This document shows, one piece after another, positions 1-7,667 of a stretch of 8,047 nt of DNA (position 1 is its first letter; each line of letters opens with the position of its first letter). Made by a program: the position numbers and the translations under genes. The DNA lies in NCBI GenBank assembly GCA_945912085.1, contig CAMEBJ010000049.1, forward strand, positions 1 through 8,047. The letters are read 5' to 3'. Below the pieces are notes generated by a model. It did not search any database. It saw nothing but the letters and a program-made list of their open reading frames with translations, and was not told the origin of the DNA. The stretch is from an uncultured Bacteroidales bacterium. Its GTDB lineage: Bacteria; Bacteroidota; Bacteroidia; Bacteroidales; UBA932.

Positions 1-991
1 CAATTTTGAAGCTGCTATAGCCTGAGTAGGTGTTCGGAATAGGAAGGTTGGTCGTTCCGCTCCTGACACCGATGTATCCTCCACCGAGGTCTTCCGAGGC
101 CTCAGTGAAATAGGCGCTCCGGCGCGGGTCCTGATAGCCGTTCATATAGGAGACCAGACAGGCATTCGCCTTGAGTTCGCCCCAGCCGTCAACAATCTTG
201 TAACCGTTGTTGGTCTGTCCGCTGTTGGTGGTGTCGTAGGCGCTGTCATCCGTGCTGGTCATAACGCCGTCTGCAACAGCCTCTTCCGCCTTTAACTTTG
301 CAAATTCGGGTGCCACTCCGCTCAGCCTGATTGCCATCCTGAGCTTCAGGGTGTTGGCAAATTTCAGCCATTTGGCGCAGTTGCCCCTGTAGATGCAGTC
401 CACCTGCTGCAGGTCGGCATTTGTACCTGAAGGAGCCGCCTTCTTGAGATTGTAGATGACGAAGTCAAGGTCCTCGAACATTGCCGTCCAGGCTGCCTGC
501 TCGCTGTCGTATTTGACATAGATGTCACCTTTCTTCACGGTAGTGTAGGGAAGTGGACCCTGAAGGGTGGCGATTTCCTGCATTGCATATACCCTTGTCA
601 GGAGGGCGATTGAGTAAATCAGTCCTTCCGCTCCCTTTTTCTCCTTGAGTTCAAAGAAGTTAGGATATATTTTCGAGTAGAAGTTGTTTGTGGTCACCTG
701 GTTCCAACCTTCTTCAGCATTGAAATATGCGAAAATGGCCGTTCCGCGTCCCCAGTCGTAAGGAGCGGTAATCTGTCCGCTGTAGCAGGCCCACATACAG
801 TTGTTGAACTGGCAGTCGTTCTGCTGGGGACTTGCATAGACATTGAACATCTTGACGAGCAGGTCGTTGTCAGGGAACTCCGTTGGCTGGTATGGAGGTC
901 TGTTGTACTCCTCAAATTTTCCTGTGCAGCCTGAAACCGAAAGGATGCCCGCAAGCAGAGGCAGTATGAAATATATTCTTTTCATTTTCAT
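1..991 (-). CDS. SusD/RagB-family outer-membrane nutrient-binding lipoprotein (C-terminus beyond window)
   Basis: This is the surface lipoprotein partner of the SusC transporter just upstream. SusD-type proteins sit as a lid on the SusC barrel and capture substrate. I read it from ATG at 991 (MKMKRIYF...; the second ATG at 985 is an alternative start) and it stays open to the window edge, giving 330 residues of a family usually around 450-600 long. Residues 1-21 form a lipoprotein signal peptide ending in the lipobox SVSGC, with the lipidated Cys at 22. It is followed by TGKFEEYN, whose Lys and two acidic residues resemble a Bacteroidetes surface-export signal (inference). Family landmarks are RVYAMQEIATLQGPLPYT (GPLPY at 145-149) and KWLKFANTLKLRMAIR (207-222), the TPR-like helical core. 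The style is closest to the SusD-like_2 subgroup (by eye, less sure). It starts 12 bp after the SusC stop, so it is co-transcribed. The substrate is unknown. Confidence 0.93.
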   Translation of the reverse strand, partial: MKMKRIYFILPLLAGILSVSGCTGKFEEYNRPPYQPTEFPDNDLLVKMFNVYASPQQNDCQFNNCMWACYSGQITAPYDWGRGTAIFAYFNAEEGWNQVTTNNFYSKIYPNFFELKEKKGAEGLIYSIALLTRVYAMQEIATLQGPLPYTTVKKGDIYVKYDSEQAAWTAMFEDLDFVIYNLKKAAPSGTNADLQQVDCIYRGNCAKWLKFANTLKLRMAIRLSGVAPEFAKLKAEEAVADGVMTSTDDSAYDTTNSGQTNNGYKIVDGWGELKANACLVSYMNGYQDPRRSAYFTEASEDLGGGYIGVRSGTTNLPIPNTYSGYSSFKI

Positions 992-1003
992 TCTCTTTAA
1001 GGA

Positions 1004-4000
1004 TTAAAACTGCAGTTTGACATTCAGACCGAGATTCCTCGTGCTTGGAATCATATAGGAGTCGAAACTCTGATAGTAGTTGGATGAGGCGGCGGTGGTC
1101 ACTTCCGGGTCGAAAGGAGCCTTGCAGTAAATCATCCAAAGGTTTCTTCCGACAAAGCCCACCGTGATTCCGCATTTGTCCTTGAACCATTTGCGCGGGA
1201 GGGTGTAACTGAGGTTCAGCTCTCCCAGACGGACATTTGTCGCACTGTAGGTGTAGTGGGTCACTATGCTGGCGATGGTCTGGTAGTAATTCTTTGCGGA
1301 AACCAGACCGGAGTTGATTCTGACTCCTCCGTTGTCACGTGCGATTGCGCTGTCCTCGGAGACACCGTAGCGGTCGAGGTTGGCCTGGGTCTCGCTGATG
1401 ACAATGCCTCCGATTCTGGCCGTGAAGGTCATCCCGAGGTTTATGCCCTTCCACCCGAGGTCGAGGGTAAGTCCCATATTTGCTTTCGGAAGTATGGAGC
1501 CGATTTTGAATTTTTCCACTGATTTGACAGCCAGACCTGTCTTGGGGTCGTTGAAGATGTAGCCGTTCAGGTCACGTGCTATGACATTGCTGGCATAGAC
1601 ATCTCCTGTGGAGCCTCCCGTGCGCAGGATGATGCTCGCATCGGTGTTCCCGAAACCTCCGACACCGAGCTCAGGCATCTCGATAGGGTCACCTGTGTAA
1701 GGGTTGATCACTCCGTCGGCGAGCCTCATAACCCTGTTCTGGTTGCAGGTGAGGGTGTAATGGGCACCAAAGCGGATGTCATTCCATTTGTGGTCATAGC
1801 CGATTGCAAGTTCGATTCCCCTGTTTCTGATGTCTCCGCTCTGAACATAGACGGATGAGTAGCCGGAAGATGAAGGGAGTCCTGCGGAGAAGGTCTGGTT
1901 CAGCGTGTTGGACTGGTAGAGAGTCAGTTTGAGACTCAGGTCGGTGAAGAAGTTCGCGTCAATGCCGAGTTCGTATGACCTTGTCCTCTCCGGTTTGAGG
2001 TCGTAGTTCGGGTACCTGGTCGTGGTGTTCCACGTCTTGCTCTGGGCATCGTAGGAGTAGGTAGGGAGAGTCATATACCTTCCGTAGGAGTTTCCGACCT
2101 CGGCGTATGAAGCCCTGACTTTCAGGAAGGACAGCCATTTAGGCGCGTCGAAAAGGTCGCTGATGACGGCTGACAGTCCGACGCTCGGATAGGCAAAGCA
2201 GCTGTAGTTCGAATATGCGAGCTGTGATTCCCAGTCAACACGACCTGTCACTGTGAGGAATATGATTGATTTCCATCCGATTTCGGCATTTGCAAAGAGT
2301 GCCTGCGCCTGTTCGTGCCAGCCTCCCTGCTGAGGCTGCCACCCTCTTTCGTACCAGATGTTGTGTACGGCAAAGAAGTTCGGAATCTTGAGTCCTCCGA
2401 TGTAGCCTATGCTTTCTGACTGCTGGTCATTGATGCTGGCGCCGAGGTTCACGTTCACCGACCAGTCGCTGAATTTCTTGTCAAATGTTGCAATGACATC
2501 TGCGTAGGTGGTTTTCAGGGTGGAGTGGATGTCCCTGTAGTTTCCGTTCTCGCCTGACCATAGTTCGTTTGTAGATGCGTAAATCTTGTAGGTCTGGCGA
2601 TTGTTGTAGTTGTCGATTTTCACTCGGCCCGCGATGTTGAGCCACGGGGTGATGTTGTATTTGAGGGACGCATTCAGCATATAGCGGGTCTTCTTGTTCT
2701 CGCGAACCTCCCTGTTCATCACCCAGTAGGGGTTCTGGAGACCTGCCGTGACGCTTCCGTACGGCCAGTACTGGACATTGCAGCCCTTGTCGGCATCCCA
2801 TCTTTCGTACATCCTTATGCTGTCGAAGTCCTCACCCCTCGGGAAAAGGTACAGTGCAGGCAGCGGGCTGTAGTAGATACCCTGGGCCGTGAGGTTCTTG
2901 TCGTCCTGGAGAATGAAGCTTCCTCCGAAATCGAAGACCATCTTGTCCTGAAGGAAGGTTGTGGTGTTCCTCGCTGTGAAGTTGTAGCGGTTGTAGCCGC
3001 TGTTCGGAAGGATGTTGGTGGAGTTCGTGGAGGAGACTGAGGCATAGGTCTGGTTGCGGCGGTTTCCCGTCGAGAAAGTGATGGAGTTGATTTCATCAAG
3101 ACCGGTGCGGAAGAAATTCTTCGGGTCGTAGTTGTTGTCAACCCTTTCGCCCCAGGACATAATGTCGTTCGGGTCGTTGCCGTAGCGGCTTTGCATCCTC
3201 GGCATCATTGCGATGGTCGAGAAGGTGGTGTTGTTGGAGTAGGTGAGGGTAGTCTTGCCCGCCTCTCCCTTCTTGGTGGTGATCAGTACGACTCCTGCCG
3301 CTGCAGCGTTTCCGTAAAGTGCTGCTGCAGACGGACCTGTCAGCATCGTAATGCTCTCAATGTCCTCAGGGTTGAGGTCAGCCACGCCGTCGGTTCCCGG
3401 CTGGTCTGACATTATGCTGCCGGAACCTCCGCTACCCTGATTGTACATCGGGAGACCGTCAATCACATAGAGGGCCAGGTTGGACTTGTTGATGGATTTC
3501 ACGCCCCTCATCACAACCCTTGTTGCAGAACCTGAACCGGAGGCTCCGGAATTGATTGTCACTCCGGCAACCTTGCCGTTGAGGGAGTTCACGAAGTTCA
3601 CGTCCTTGACGGCAGTGAGGGCACTTCCGTCAACGGCCTGCACGTTGTAGCTCAGGGCTTTTTCGGAGCGCTTGATGCCGAGGGCGGTCACGACGGTCGC
3701 GTCAATGAACTCGGACGATGTTTTGAGCATTACGTCAATGGTGGTCTGTCCCGTGAACGCCACCTCAGAGGTCGTGTATCCGAGACAGGATATGTTCAGA
3801 ATGTCATTCAGCATCACTCCGCCGATGGTGTAGCGCCCGTCAGTGTCGGTGATGACTCCGTTCTTGCTGCCGGACACCATCACTGTCGCGCCGATTACGG
3901 GGCCGGTCTCATCGCTGACCGTTCCAGATACGGTGTATGTGTTCCCCTGGGCGAAAGCGGATGTGGAAGATAGAACATTCACCAATGCAGAAAGCATTAA

Positions 4001-4045
4001 GGCTGGAAACATCAGATGTTTCAGGAACTTGAATGTCTTACACAT
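1004..4045 (-). CDS. SusC/RagA-family TonB-dependent outer-membrane transporter
   Basis: Complete 1013-residue TonB-linked transporter that imports a substrate held by its SusD partner, using energy from TonB-ExbBD. Residues 1-32 are a signal peptide (cleavage likely after AFA-32). Residues about 36-108 are a carboxypeptidase-regulatory-like beta domain (VSGTVSDETGPVIGATV, then DGRYTI). The segment ATVVTALGIKR (115-125) is the usual TonB-box/plug junction. The plug follows, with the SusC/RagA signature at 176-200 (VVMRGVKSIN ... LYVIDGLP) and DLNPEDIESITMLTGPSAA near 223-241, ending in GVVLITTKKG (251-260). The rest is a beta-barrel rich in aromatic and Asn residues, ending in a C-terminal Phe (NVKLQF) as expected for BAM-assembled proteins. 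There is no N-terminal STN domain, so direct signalling to an anti-sigma factor is not expected. Length is normal for the family. A promoter lies 36 bp upstream and susD follows after 12 bp. No enzyme genes are visible to indicate the substrate. Confidence 0.97.
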   Translation of the reverse strand: MCKTFKFLKHLMFPALMLSALVNVLSSTSAFAQGNTYTVSGTVSDETGPVIGATVMVSGSKNGVITDTDGRYTIGGVMLNDILNISCLGYTTSEVAFTGQTTIDVMLKTSSEFIDATVVTALGIKRSEKALSYNVQAVDGSALTAVKDVNFVNSLNGKVAGVTINSGASGSGSATRVVMRGVKSINKSNLALYVIDGLPMYNQGSGGSGSIMSDQPGTDGVADLNPEDIESITMLTGPSAAALYGNAAAAGVVLITTKKGEAGKTTLTYSNNTTFSTIAMMPRMQSRYGNDPNDIMSWGERVDNNYDPKNFFRTGLDEINSITFSTGNRRNQTYASVSSTNSTNILPNSGYNRYNFTARNTTTFLQDKMVFDFGGSFILQDDKNLTAQGIYYSPLPALYLFPRGEDFDSIRMYERWDADKGCNVQYWPYGSVTAGLQNPYWVMNREVRENKKTRYMLNASLKYNITPWLNIAGRVKIDNYNNRQTYKIYASTNELWSGENGNYRDIHSTLKTTYADVIATFDKKFSDWSVNVNLGASINDQQSESIGYIGGLKIPNFFAVHNIWYERGWQPQQGGWHEQAQALFANAEIGWKSIIFLTVTGRVDWESQLAYSNYSCFAYPSVGLSAVISDLFDAPKWLSFLKVRASYAEVGNSYGRYMTLPTYSYDAQSKTWNTTTRYPNYDLKPERTRSYELGIDANFFTDLSLKLTLYQSNTLNQTFSAGLPSSSGYSSVYVQSGDIRNRGIELAIGYDHKWNDIRFGAHYTLTCNQNRVMRLADGVINPYTGDPIEMPELGVGGFGNTDASIILRTGGSTGDVYASNVIARDLNGYIFNDPKTGLAVKSVEKFKIGSILPKANMGLTLDLGWKGINLGMTFTARIGGIVISETQANLDRYGVSEDSAIARDNGGVRINSGLVSAKNYYQTIASIVTHYTYSATNVRLGELNLSYTLPRKWFKDKCGITVGFVGRNLWMIYCKAPFDPEVTTAASSNYYQSFDSYMIPSTRNLGLNVKLQF

Positions 4046-4080
4046 AGAAAATTTTGTTGATCAGTTATATTTTAACCTTG

Positions 4081-4110
4081 CAAATATAGACGGATTTTTC
4101 AAATCTCAAA
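4081..4110 (-). promoter_or_regulatory. Predicted Bacteroidetes-type promoter for the susC-susD pair
   Basis: On the minus strand, TATATTTG (4088-4081) matches the Bacteroidetes -7 element TAnnTTTG exactly. TTTG at 4110-4107 lies 18 bp upstream of it and fits the -33 element; the reported spacing is about 19-21 bp, so this is slightly short. A second TTTG at 4103-4100 is too close (11 bp). Transcription would start near 4075, leaving a leader of about 30 nt before the susC ATG at 4045. No strong Shine-Dalgarno sequence precedes that ATG, only an A/T-rich stretch, which is usual in this phylum. The short palindrome GCCAATGGC (4111-4119) abuts the upstream side of the -33 element and could be part of an operator, but its arms are only 4 bp. 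Confidence 0.6.
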
Positions 4111-4165
4111 GCCAATGGCAGAGTTTAATGGAATATTGTTTAGTGTGCATATCCCTGAAAAGGTC

Positions 4166-5566
4166 TCAGGCATTGAAGGTTACGTCCTTGAACGCGAGGG
4201 AGGGAATCTGCCAGCGTGTTCCTTCCCTGGCATCTGTCCCGGCTGCGATGATTGAACCCCAAAGGTCCTTCATATTTCCGGTAATGACCATCTCTTTGAC
4301 TGGGTGAACGATTCTGCCCTTGCGGAAGAGGAATCCCTCGATTCCGTAGGAGAAGTCACCGGTGGTCTGGTTGCAGTTTCCGCCGTTGAATCCCGTTACA
4401 AGGATGCCTTCGCCGCATTGTAGCATTATCTCCTTTTGTGTCAGTCCCCGTACTCCTGTTTCCTCCATCCCCGGCTCTTCATTTTTTCCGATGACGGAGA
4501 AAGGGCGTACAACAGGACGGGAAACCCCTTCTATGGTTGGCTCCATCCCGGTCTTGCCGGCCATATAGGTGTTCACGAAAAACATCCTGACCACCCCGCC
4601 CTCAATGACAACCCTGTCAGCAGTGGCAACGCCTTCTGTGTCGAAAAGTCTCGACCCGGCTTTCCCCGGAGTGCGTGCAAGGTCATCAAGGTAAAAATCC
4701 TGACTGAACACCTTCTTGCCGAGGCAACCCTCCAGAAATGAATTCTTCTGCTGGATTGAAGAGGCGCTGAGGGCGGAAAGCAGGGGAGAGACCAGCCGCG
4801 AACTTGCATTGCAATCCACCACCATCGTCTTCTTCCCAGACCTCACCCGTTTGGGATTCATCTGTGCAACAGCTTTTTCCAGGGCTTGATGTGAGCAACC
4901 TTCCGCACTGACATCCTTCAGTCGTGTGGAGGCCTTCCAGCTGTAGCCGCTGTACTTCTTTCCGTCCTCTGCGCAGATTGTCACCTCCGTCCAGAACGAA
5001 AATGACGTCTCGGTGTGTCTGCCTTCAAAACCCTGTGAATCAATGAGGTAGTTGTCATCGACGGAATCGTTCCATTCACATTCCACGGAAACAATCCTGT
5101 AATCTGAGGATTGTTCATCTTCCAAGTGAGTCCCGGCGAGTGCCAGTTCCATTCTCTGATCAGGGGTAATGTCCGCATACTCAGGGTCATACAGACCCAG
5201 TTCAAGTCCGCTAGCCGCATCTTTGGCATATCTCGATGCCTGTGGCAATTTCCGATATTCATCCTTTGTCAGCAGCCTTGTTGCGGCAACGGCACGGCTG
5301 ATGAAATCGCCAAGCTGGTCTTTCTCTATCAGGTTTGTGGAATATGTACCATATTTACCGTCTATATATAGATATAGGTATATTGACCTGTCAGCGCAGT
5401 GTGTGACCTTGTCGATTTCACCGTTCAGCACGGCCACCGTGTCAAGCACATTCTTGCTCAGCGACACCCTTGCACCCTCTGCTCCGAGGTCGGAGGCACA
5501 TTTGAGGCAGAACCTCGCCGCCTCGATTTCCTTTTCTGTTATTCCATATTTAATATTCATAATCAT
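4166..5566 (-). CDS. pmbA: TldE/PmbA-type subunit of the TldD-PmbA metalloprotease
   Basis: Non-catalytic partner of TldD, 466 residues (E. coli PmbA has 450). In E. coli the heterodimer removes the leader of microcin B17 and degrades unfolded peptides such as the CcdA antitoxin. Family signs are the N-terminal NGEIDKVTHCADRSIYLYLY region (about 48-67), the central DLARTPGKAGSRLFDTEG and FFVNTYMAGKTGMEPT segments, and the C-terminal TGDFSYGIEGFLFRKG followed by PVKEMVITGNMKDLW. I find no HExxxH motif, as expected for PmbA and unlike TldD. The chosen start at 5566 overlaps the tldD stop in ATGA, which implies translational coupling; a second in-frame ATG lies at 5560 (MNIKYG). An unusual Tyr/Leu-rich strand (YLYLYIDGKYGTY, about 63-75) is encoded by a very AT-rich patch near 5360. 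The stop at 4166 is followed by about 120 bp containing the susC promoter, with no clear terminator. Confidence 0.95.
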   Translation of the reverse strand: MIMNIKYGITEKEIEAARFCLKCASDLGAEGARVSLSKNVLDTVAVLNGEIDKVTHCADRSIYLYLYIDGKYGTYSTNLIEKDQLGDFISRAVAATRLLTKDEYRKLPQASRYAKDAASGLELGLYDPEYADITPDQRMELALAGTHLEDEQSSDYRIVSVECEWNDSVDDNYLIDSQGFEGRHTETSFSFWTEVTICAEDGKKYSGYSWKASTRLKDVSAEGCSHQALEKAVAQMNPKRVRSGKKTMVVDCNASSRLVSPLLSALSASSIQQKNSFLEGCLGKKVFSQDFYLDDLARTPGKAGSRLFDTEGVATADRVVIEGGVVRMFFVNTYMAGKTGMEPTIEGVSRPVVRPFSVIGKNEEPGMEETGVRGLTQKEIMLQCGEGILVTGFNGGNCNQTTGDFSYGIEGFLFRKGRIVHPVKEMVITGNMKDLWGSIIAAGTDAREGTRWQIPSLAFKDVTFNA

Positions 5567-7056
5567 TCCCCTCCGACGGTAAGTGATTTGACAAGGACGG
5601 TCGGCATACCGACCGAGACAGGAACACTCTGCTCCTTTCCGCAGGTCCAGGTCCCGTCATCGATTTTCAGGTCGTTCCCGACAGCGAGTATGTCTGAAAG
5701 TGCCTGTGGGCCGTTTCCGATGATGTTGATGTCCTTGACTGGAGCGGTGAGCCTTCCGTTCTCGATGAGGAATCCGCTCTTGACATAGAAAGTGAAATCC
5801 CCCTCTCCGATTTTCACCTGGCCGTTTGAGAACTCGTCAACATAGATTCCTTTCCTCACTCCTGCTATGATTGATTCCGGATTTGCTGTCCCGCTACCCA
5901 TATATGTGGCTCGCATCCTTGGCAGGGGAGCGAACCTGAAAGATTCCCTCCGGCCGTTTCCCGTGGGTGCCACTCCGTAATGCCCGGCGCTTATGCGGTC
6001 GTGCAGATAGGAAGTCAGGATTCCGTCGCTGACCATATATGTTTTCTGTCCCGGAACTCCCTCGTCATCGAAATTGCAGGCCCCCCTGTTCCCCGGGATA
6101 GTCCCGTCGTCAATGATGTCAATTCCCTGAGGACAAATCCTCTGTCCCATTTTCTCCGCAAAAATCGACTGCCCTTTCCTGTTGAAATCCGCTTCAAAAG
6201 CGTGGCCCATTGCTTCGTGAAGGAGTATCCCCGAGGCTCCCGCCCCCATCACCACCGGCATTTTCCCGCCCTTCGGCCTCCTGGCTTCAAACAGGGCGTC
6301 AATGCCCCGTGTGGCTTCTGACACCAGTTCCTCACAGAGTTTTTCGCCAATCATCTCCGCCCCGTATCTGAAACTCCTCGACGCACTTTTGCTCTCGTTC
6401 CTGCCTTCAGAGGAATAGATGACCGAGACGGTTACACTCCCGAGCGGCCTTGAGTCCCAGGTCAACTCGCCCAATGAATTAAACATCAGGATGTCGGTGT
6501 AGGAATATGAAAGTCTTGCGATGACCTTGGCAGCCCTGCTGTCACGGAACTTGATTCTCTGCTCGATGTCTTTCAGGAAGGGTATGAAGGCCTCGGAGGA
6601 GGCTTCGGCCCAGGGGTGGAGGGCTTGGTAGTATGGCTTTGGGGAGATATCTCCTTTCGCTATGCCAGGCCGGGAAGACAGTGTTGTGGCATCGCCAGGC
6701 CGTGAAGATATATGGGAGCCGCCCCGGGATGACAGGAGAGTGTTTCCGCCCCGGGATGACAGGGAAATCACTGATGCAGCCTTTGCCGCAGAGAGCATAT
6801 CCTGATAGTCCGTGCTTTCGGAATATGCATAGCCGGTCCTTTCACCGCTCAGAACCCTGATCCCGACTCCGTAGTCGACGTGAAATCCTCCGGACGTGAC
6901 TTCTGAATCCCTGAGCATCAGCTCATTGTAGGTTGTGTATTCGAAGTAAAGGTCGCACCAGTCTCCACCGTTAGCCAATGCCCGGGCGACAATGTTCTCC
7001 ATTTGTCTGACATCCGTCCTGAATGTCTTAAGAAAGTGGTCCCTGTTTAATTCCAT
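5563..7056 (-). CDS. tldD: TldD metalloprotease subunit, with an in-frame repeat insert
   Basis: Catalytic subunit of the TldD-PmbA cytoplasmic metalloprotease, 497 residues (E. coli 481). The zinc motif HEAMGH is at 280-285 within GILLHEAMGHAFEADFNRKG. The third ligand is the conserved Cys at 472 in TCGKEQSVPVSVGMPT. Other family blocks are GVGIRVLSGERTGYAYS (62-78), DDEGVPGQKTYMVSDG (about 330-345), PTGNGRRESFRFAPLPRMR and the C-terminal SLTVGGE. All catalytic features are intact. Oddity: between the alanine-rich helix (DMLSAAKAASV, to residue 96) and KPYYQ (140) lies a block with four SSRGG/SSRPG repeats, encoded by imperfect DNA repeats; E. coli has an unrelated variable segment here. The gene starts 2 bp after the zeta-like gene stop and ends in the ATGA overlap with pmbA, so the genes are surely co-transcribed. 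In a Bacteroidota cell the substrate is unknown; general peptide clearance or leader-peptide maturation are both possible. Confidence 0.97.
   Translation of the reverse strand: MELNRDHFLKTFRTDVRQMENIVARALANGGDWCDLYFEYTTYNELMLRDSEVTSGGFHVDYGVGIRVLSGERTGYAYSESTDYQDMLSAAKAASVISLSSRGGNTLLSSRGGSHISSRPGDATTLSSRPGIAKGDISPKPYYQALHPWAEASSEAFIPFLKDIEQRIKFRDSRAAKVIARLSYSYTDILMFNSLGELTWDSRPLGSVTVSVIYSSEGRNESKSASRSFRYGAEMIGEKLCEELVSEATRGIDALFEARRPKGGKMPVVMGAGASGILLHEAMGHAFEADFNRKGQSIFAEKMGQRICPQGIDIIDDGTIPGNRGACNFDDEGVPGQKTYMVSDGILTSYLHDRISAGHYGVAPTGNGRRESFRFAPLPRMRATYMGSGTANPESIIAGVRKGIYVDEFSNGQVKIGEGDFTFYVKSGFLIENGRLTAPVKDINIIGNGPQALSDILAVGNDLKIDDGTWTCGKEQSVPVSVGMPTVLVKSLTVGGE
6665..6762 (-). repeat. 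Four-copy degenerate short repeat inside tldD
   Basis: Reading the minus strand, there are four 17-bp units. Two are identical, CTGTCATCCCGGGGCGG (6762-6746 and 6735-6719), and two diverge: ATATCTTCACGGCCTGG (6711-6695) and CTGTCTTCCCGGCCTGG (6681-6665). Start-to-start distances are 27, 24 and 30 bp, all multiples of three, so the frame is kept. The translated units read LSSRGG, LSSRGG, ISSRPG and LSSRPG. The core TCCCGGG is partly palindromic and resembles dispersed REP-like repeats found in many bacterial genomes (inference). Spacers of 7-13 bp rule out a CRISPR array. Confidence 0.85.
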
Positions 7057-7058
7057 AT

Positions 7059-7646
7059 CTATCGATCCTCCTCCGCAGATGCAATTGCGCGCACTATTTC
7101 GTATGTTTCCCTGTCTTTGATGCTCAACGGTCTTTCCTTGCCTCCCTCTGCGATTACCCTGAAAGGAACCTTTGAATTGTCAGCAAGAATCCAACGGTCG
7201 CACAACTGGCTGTAGTCATTGAAGAAGTAGTTGATACCCACGCGGTAACGCCTTCTGATGGTCTCCTCCTGGATATTGTGCCCGCCTGCTGCAACCCTTG
7301 CCCTGACTCTCTTTACGGCAAGGTCGGGGGAGTTAAGCCAGAAATAAAGGACCGTTACATAATAACCCTCTGCCTGTGCCAGGGTTATCATTTTAAGGAG
7401 AGATCGTGTCGCGAGGGTTGTCTCTATTCCGAAATCCTCCTTTCGGGCAAAAAGATAGCGTATTTTCATCAGCATCAGCCGGCTTGCCTGAACCGACACT
7501 CCCTCAGGATTGAAAGGGGAGAGGCCTTTGGCGAACTCGTCGGAATTGACGAACTGGCTGCATTCCAGCATCTCGGGCAGCAGGGTGTAGGAGGCCGTGG
7601 TCTTGCCGGCTCCGTTGCATCCTGAAACTATATATAATTGTGGCAT
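7059..7646 (-). CDS. Zeta-toxin-like P-loop ATPase/kinase (COG4185-like)
   Basis: Complete 195-residue P-loop protein. The Walker A motif GCNGAGKTT is at 9-17, with Lys15 as the phosphate-binding lysine. VNSDEFAKGLSPFNPE (33-48) carries Asp36, where zeta toxins place the catalytic or substrate-binding Asp. FGIETTLATRS (72-82) and the arginine-rich RVRARVAAGGHNI plus EETIRRRYRVGINYF (112-140) match the substrate and lid segments of the family. Classical zeta/PezT toxins phosphorylate UDP-N-acetylglucosamine precursors; this short stand-alone group (COG4185-like, recognised by eye) has no settled role, so I do not claim toxicity. No epsilon/PezA antitoxin gene is adjacent. It begins 21 bp after the TIGR02757-type gene and ends in TAG 2 bp before the tldD ATG, so it lies in the same transcription unit. 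The ATG at 7646 is chosen because MPQLYIVSG starts directly on the first beta strand before Walker A. Confidence 0.88.
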   Translation of the reverse strand: MPQLYIVSGCNGAGKTTASYTLLPEMLECSQFVNSDEFAKGLSPFNPEGVSVQASRLMLMKIRYLFARKEDFGIETTLATRSLLKMITLAQAEGYYVTVLYFWLNSPDLAVKRVRARVAAGGHNIQEETIRRRYRVGINYFFNDYSQLCDRWILADNSKVPFRVIAEGGKERPLSIKDRETYEIVRAIASAEEDR

Positions 7647-7667
7647 ATCTAAAAATCTGAAAAGTCC

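Noticed and set aside
694..1190. Minus-strand open frames of 86 and 92 codons overlapping the susD start and susC end
   Set aside because: They run in other frames across genes with clear family motifs; their low-complexity Ser/Thr/Arg composition is typical of out-of-frame translation.
4154..4170. Inverted repeat CCTGA/TCAGG with a 7-nt loop at the pmbA stop codon, possible terminator
   Set aside because: The stem is only 5 bp, mostly not GC, and no T tract follows on the minus strand.
3843..4307. Plus-strand open frame of 154 codons spanning the susC-pmbA gap
   Set aside because: It is antisense to the well-supported susC signal/N-terminal region and the pmbA C-terminus, and its translation shows no recognisable domain.
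5355..5385. AT-rich palindromic patch (CTATATATAG) in pmbA, possible internal promoter
   Set aside because: It lies inside the conserved coding sequence for a Tyr/Leu-rich strand, has no TTTG/TAnnTTTG pair, and no gene begins just downstream.
5399..5788. Plus-strand open frame of 129 codons across the tldD-pmbA junction
   Set aside because: It is antisense to both conserved genes and has no domain or start-signal support.
6665..6762. Possible CRISPR array, from regularly spaced short repeats
   Set aside because: Units are only 17 bp, spacers are 7-13 bp, spacing varies in multiples of three, and the block is translated inside an intact tldD frame.
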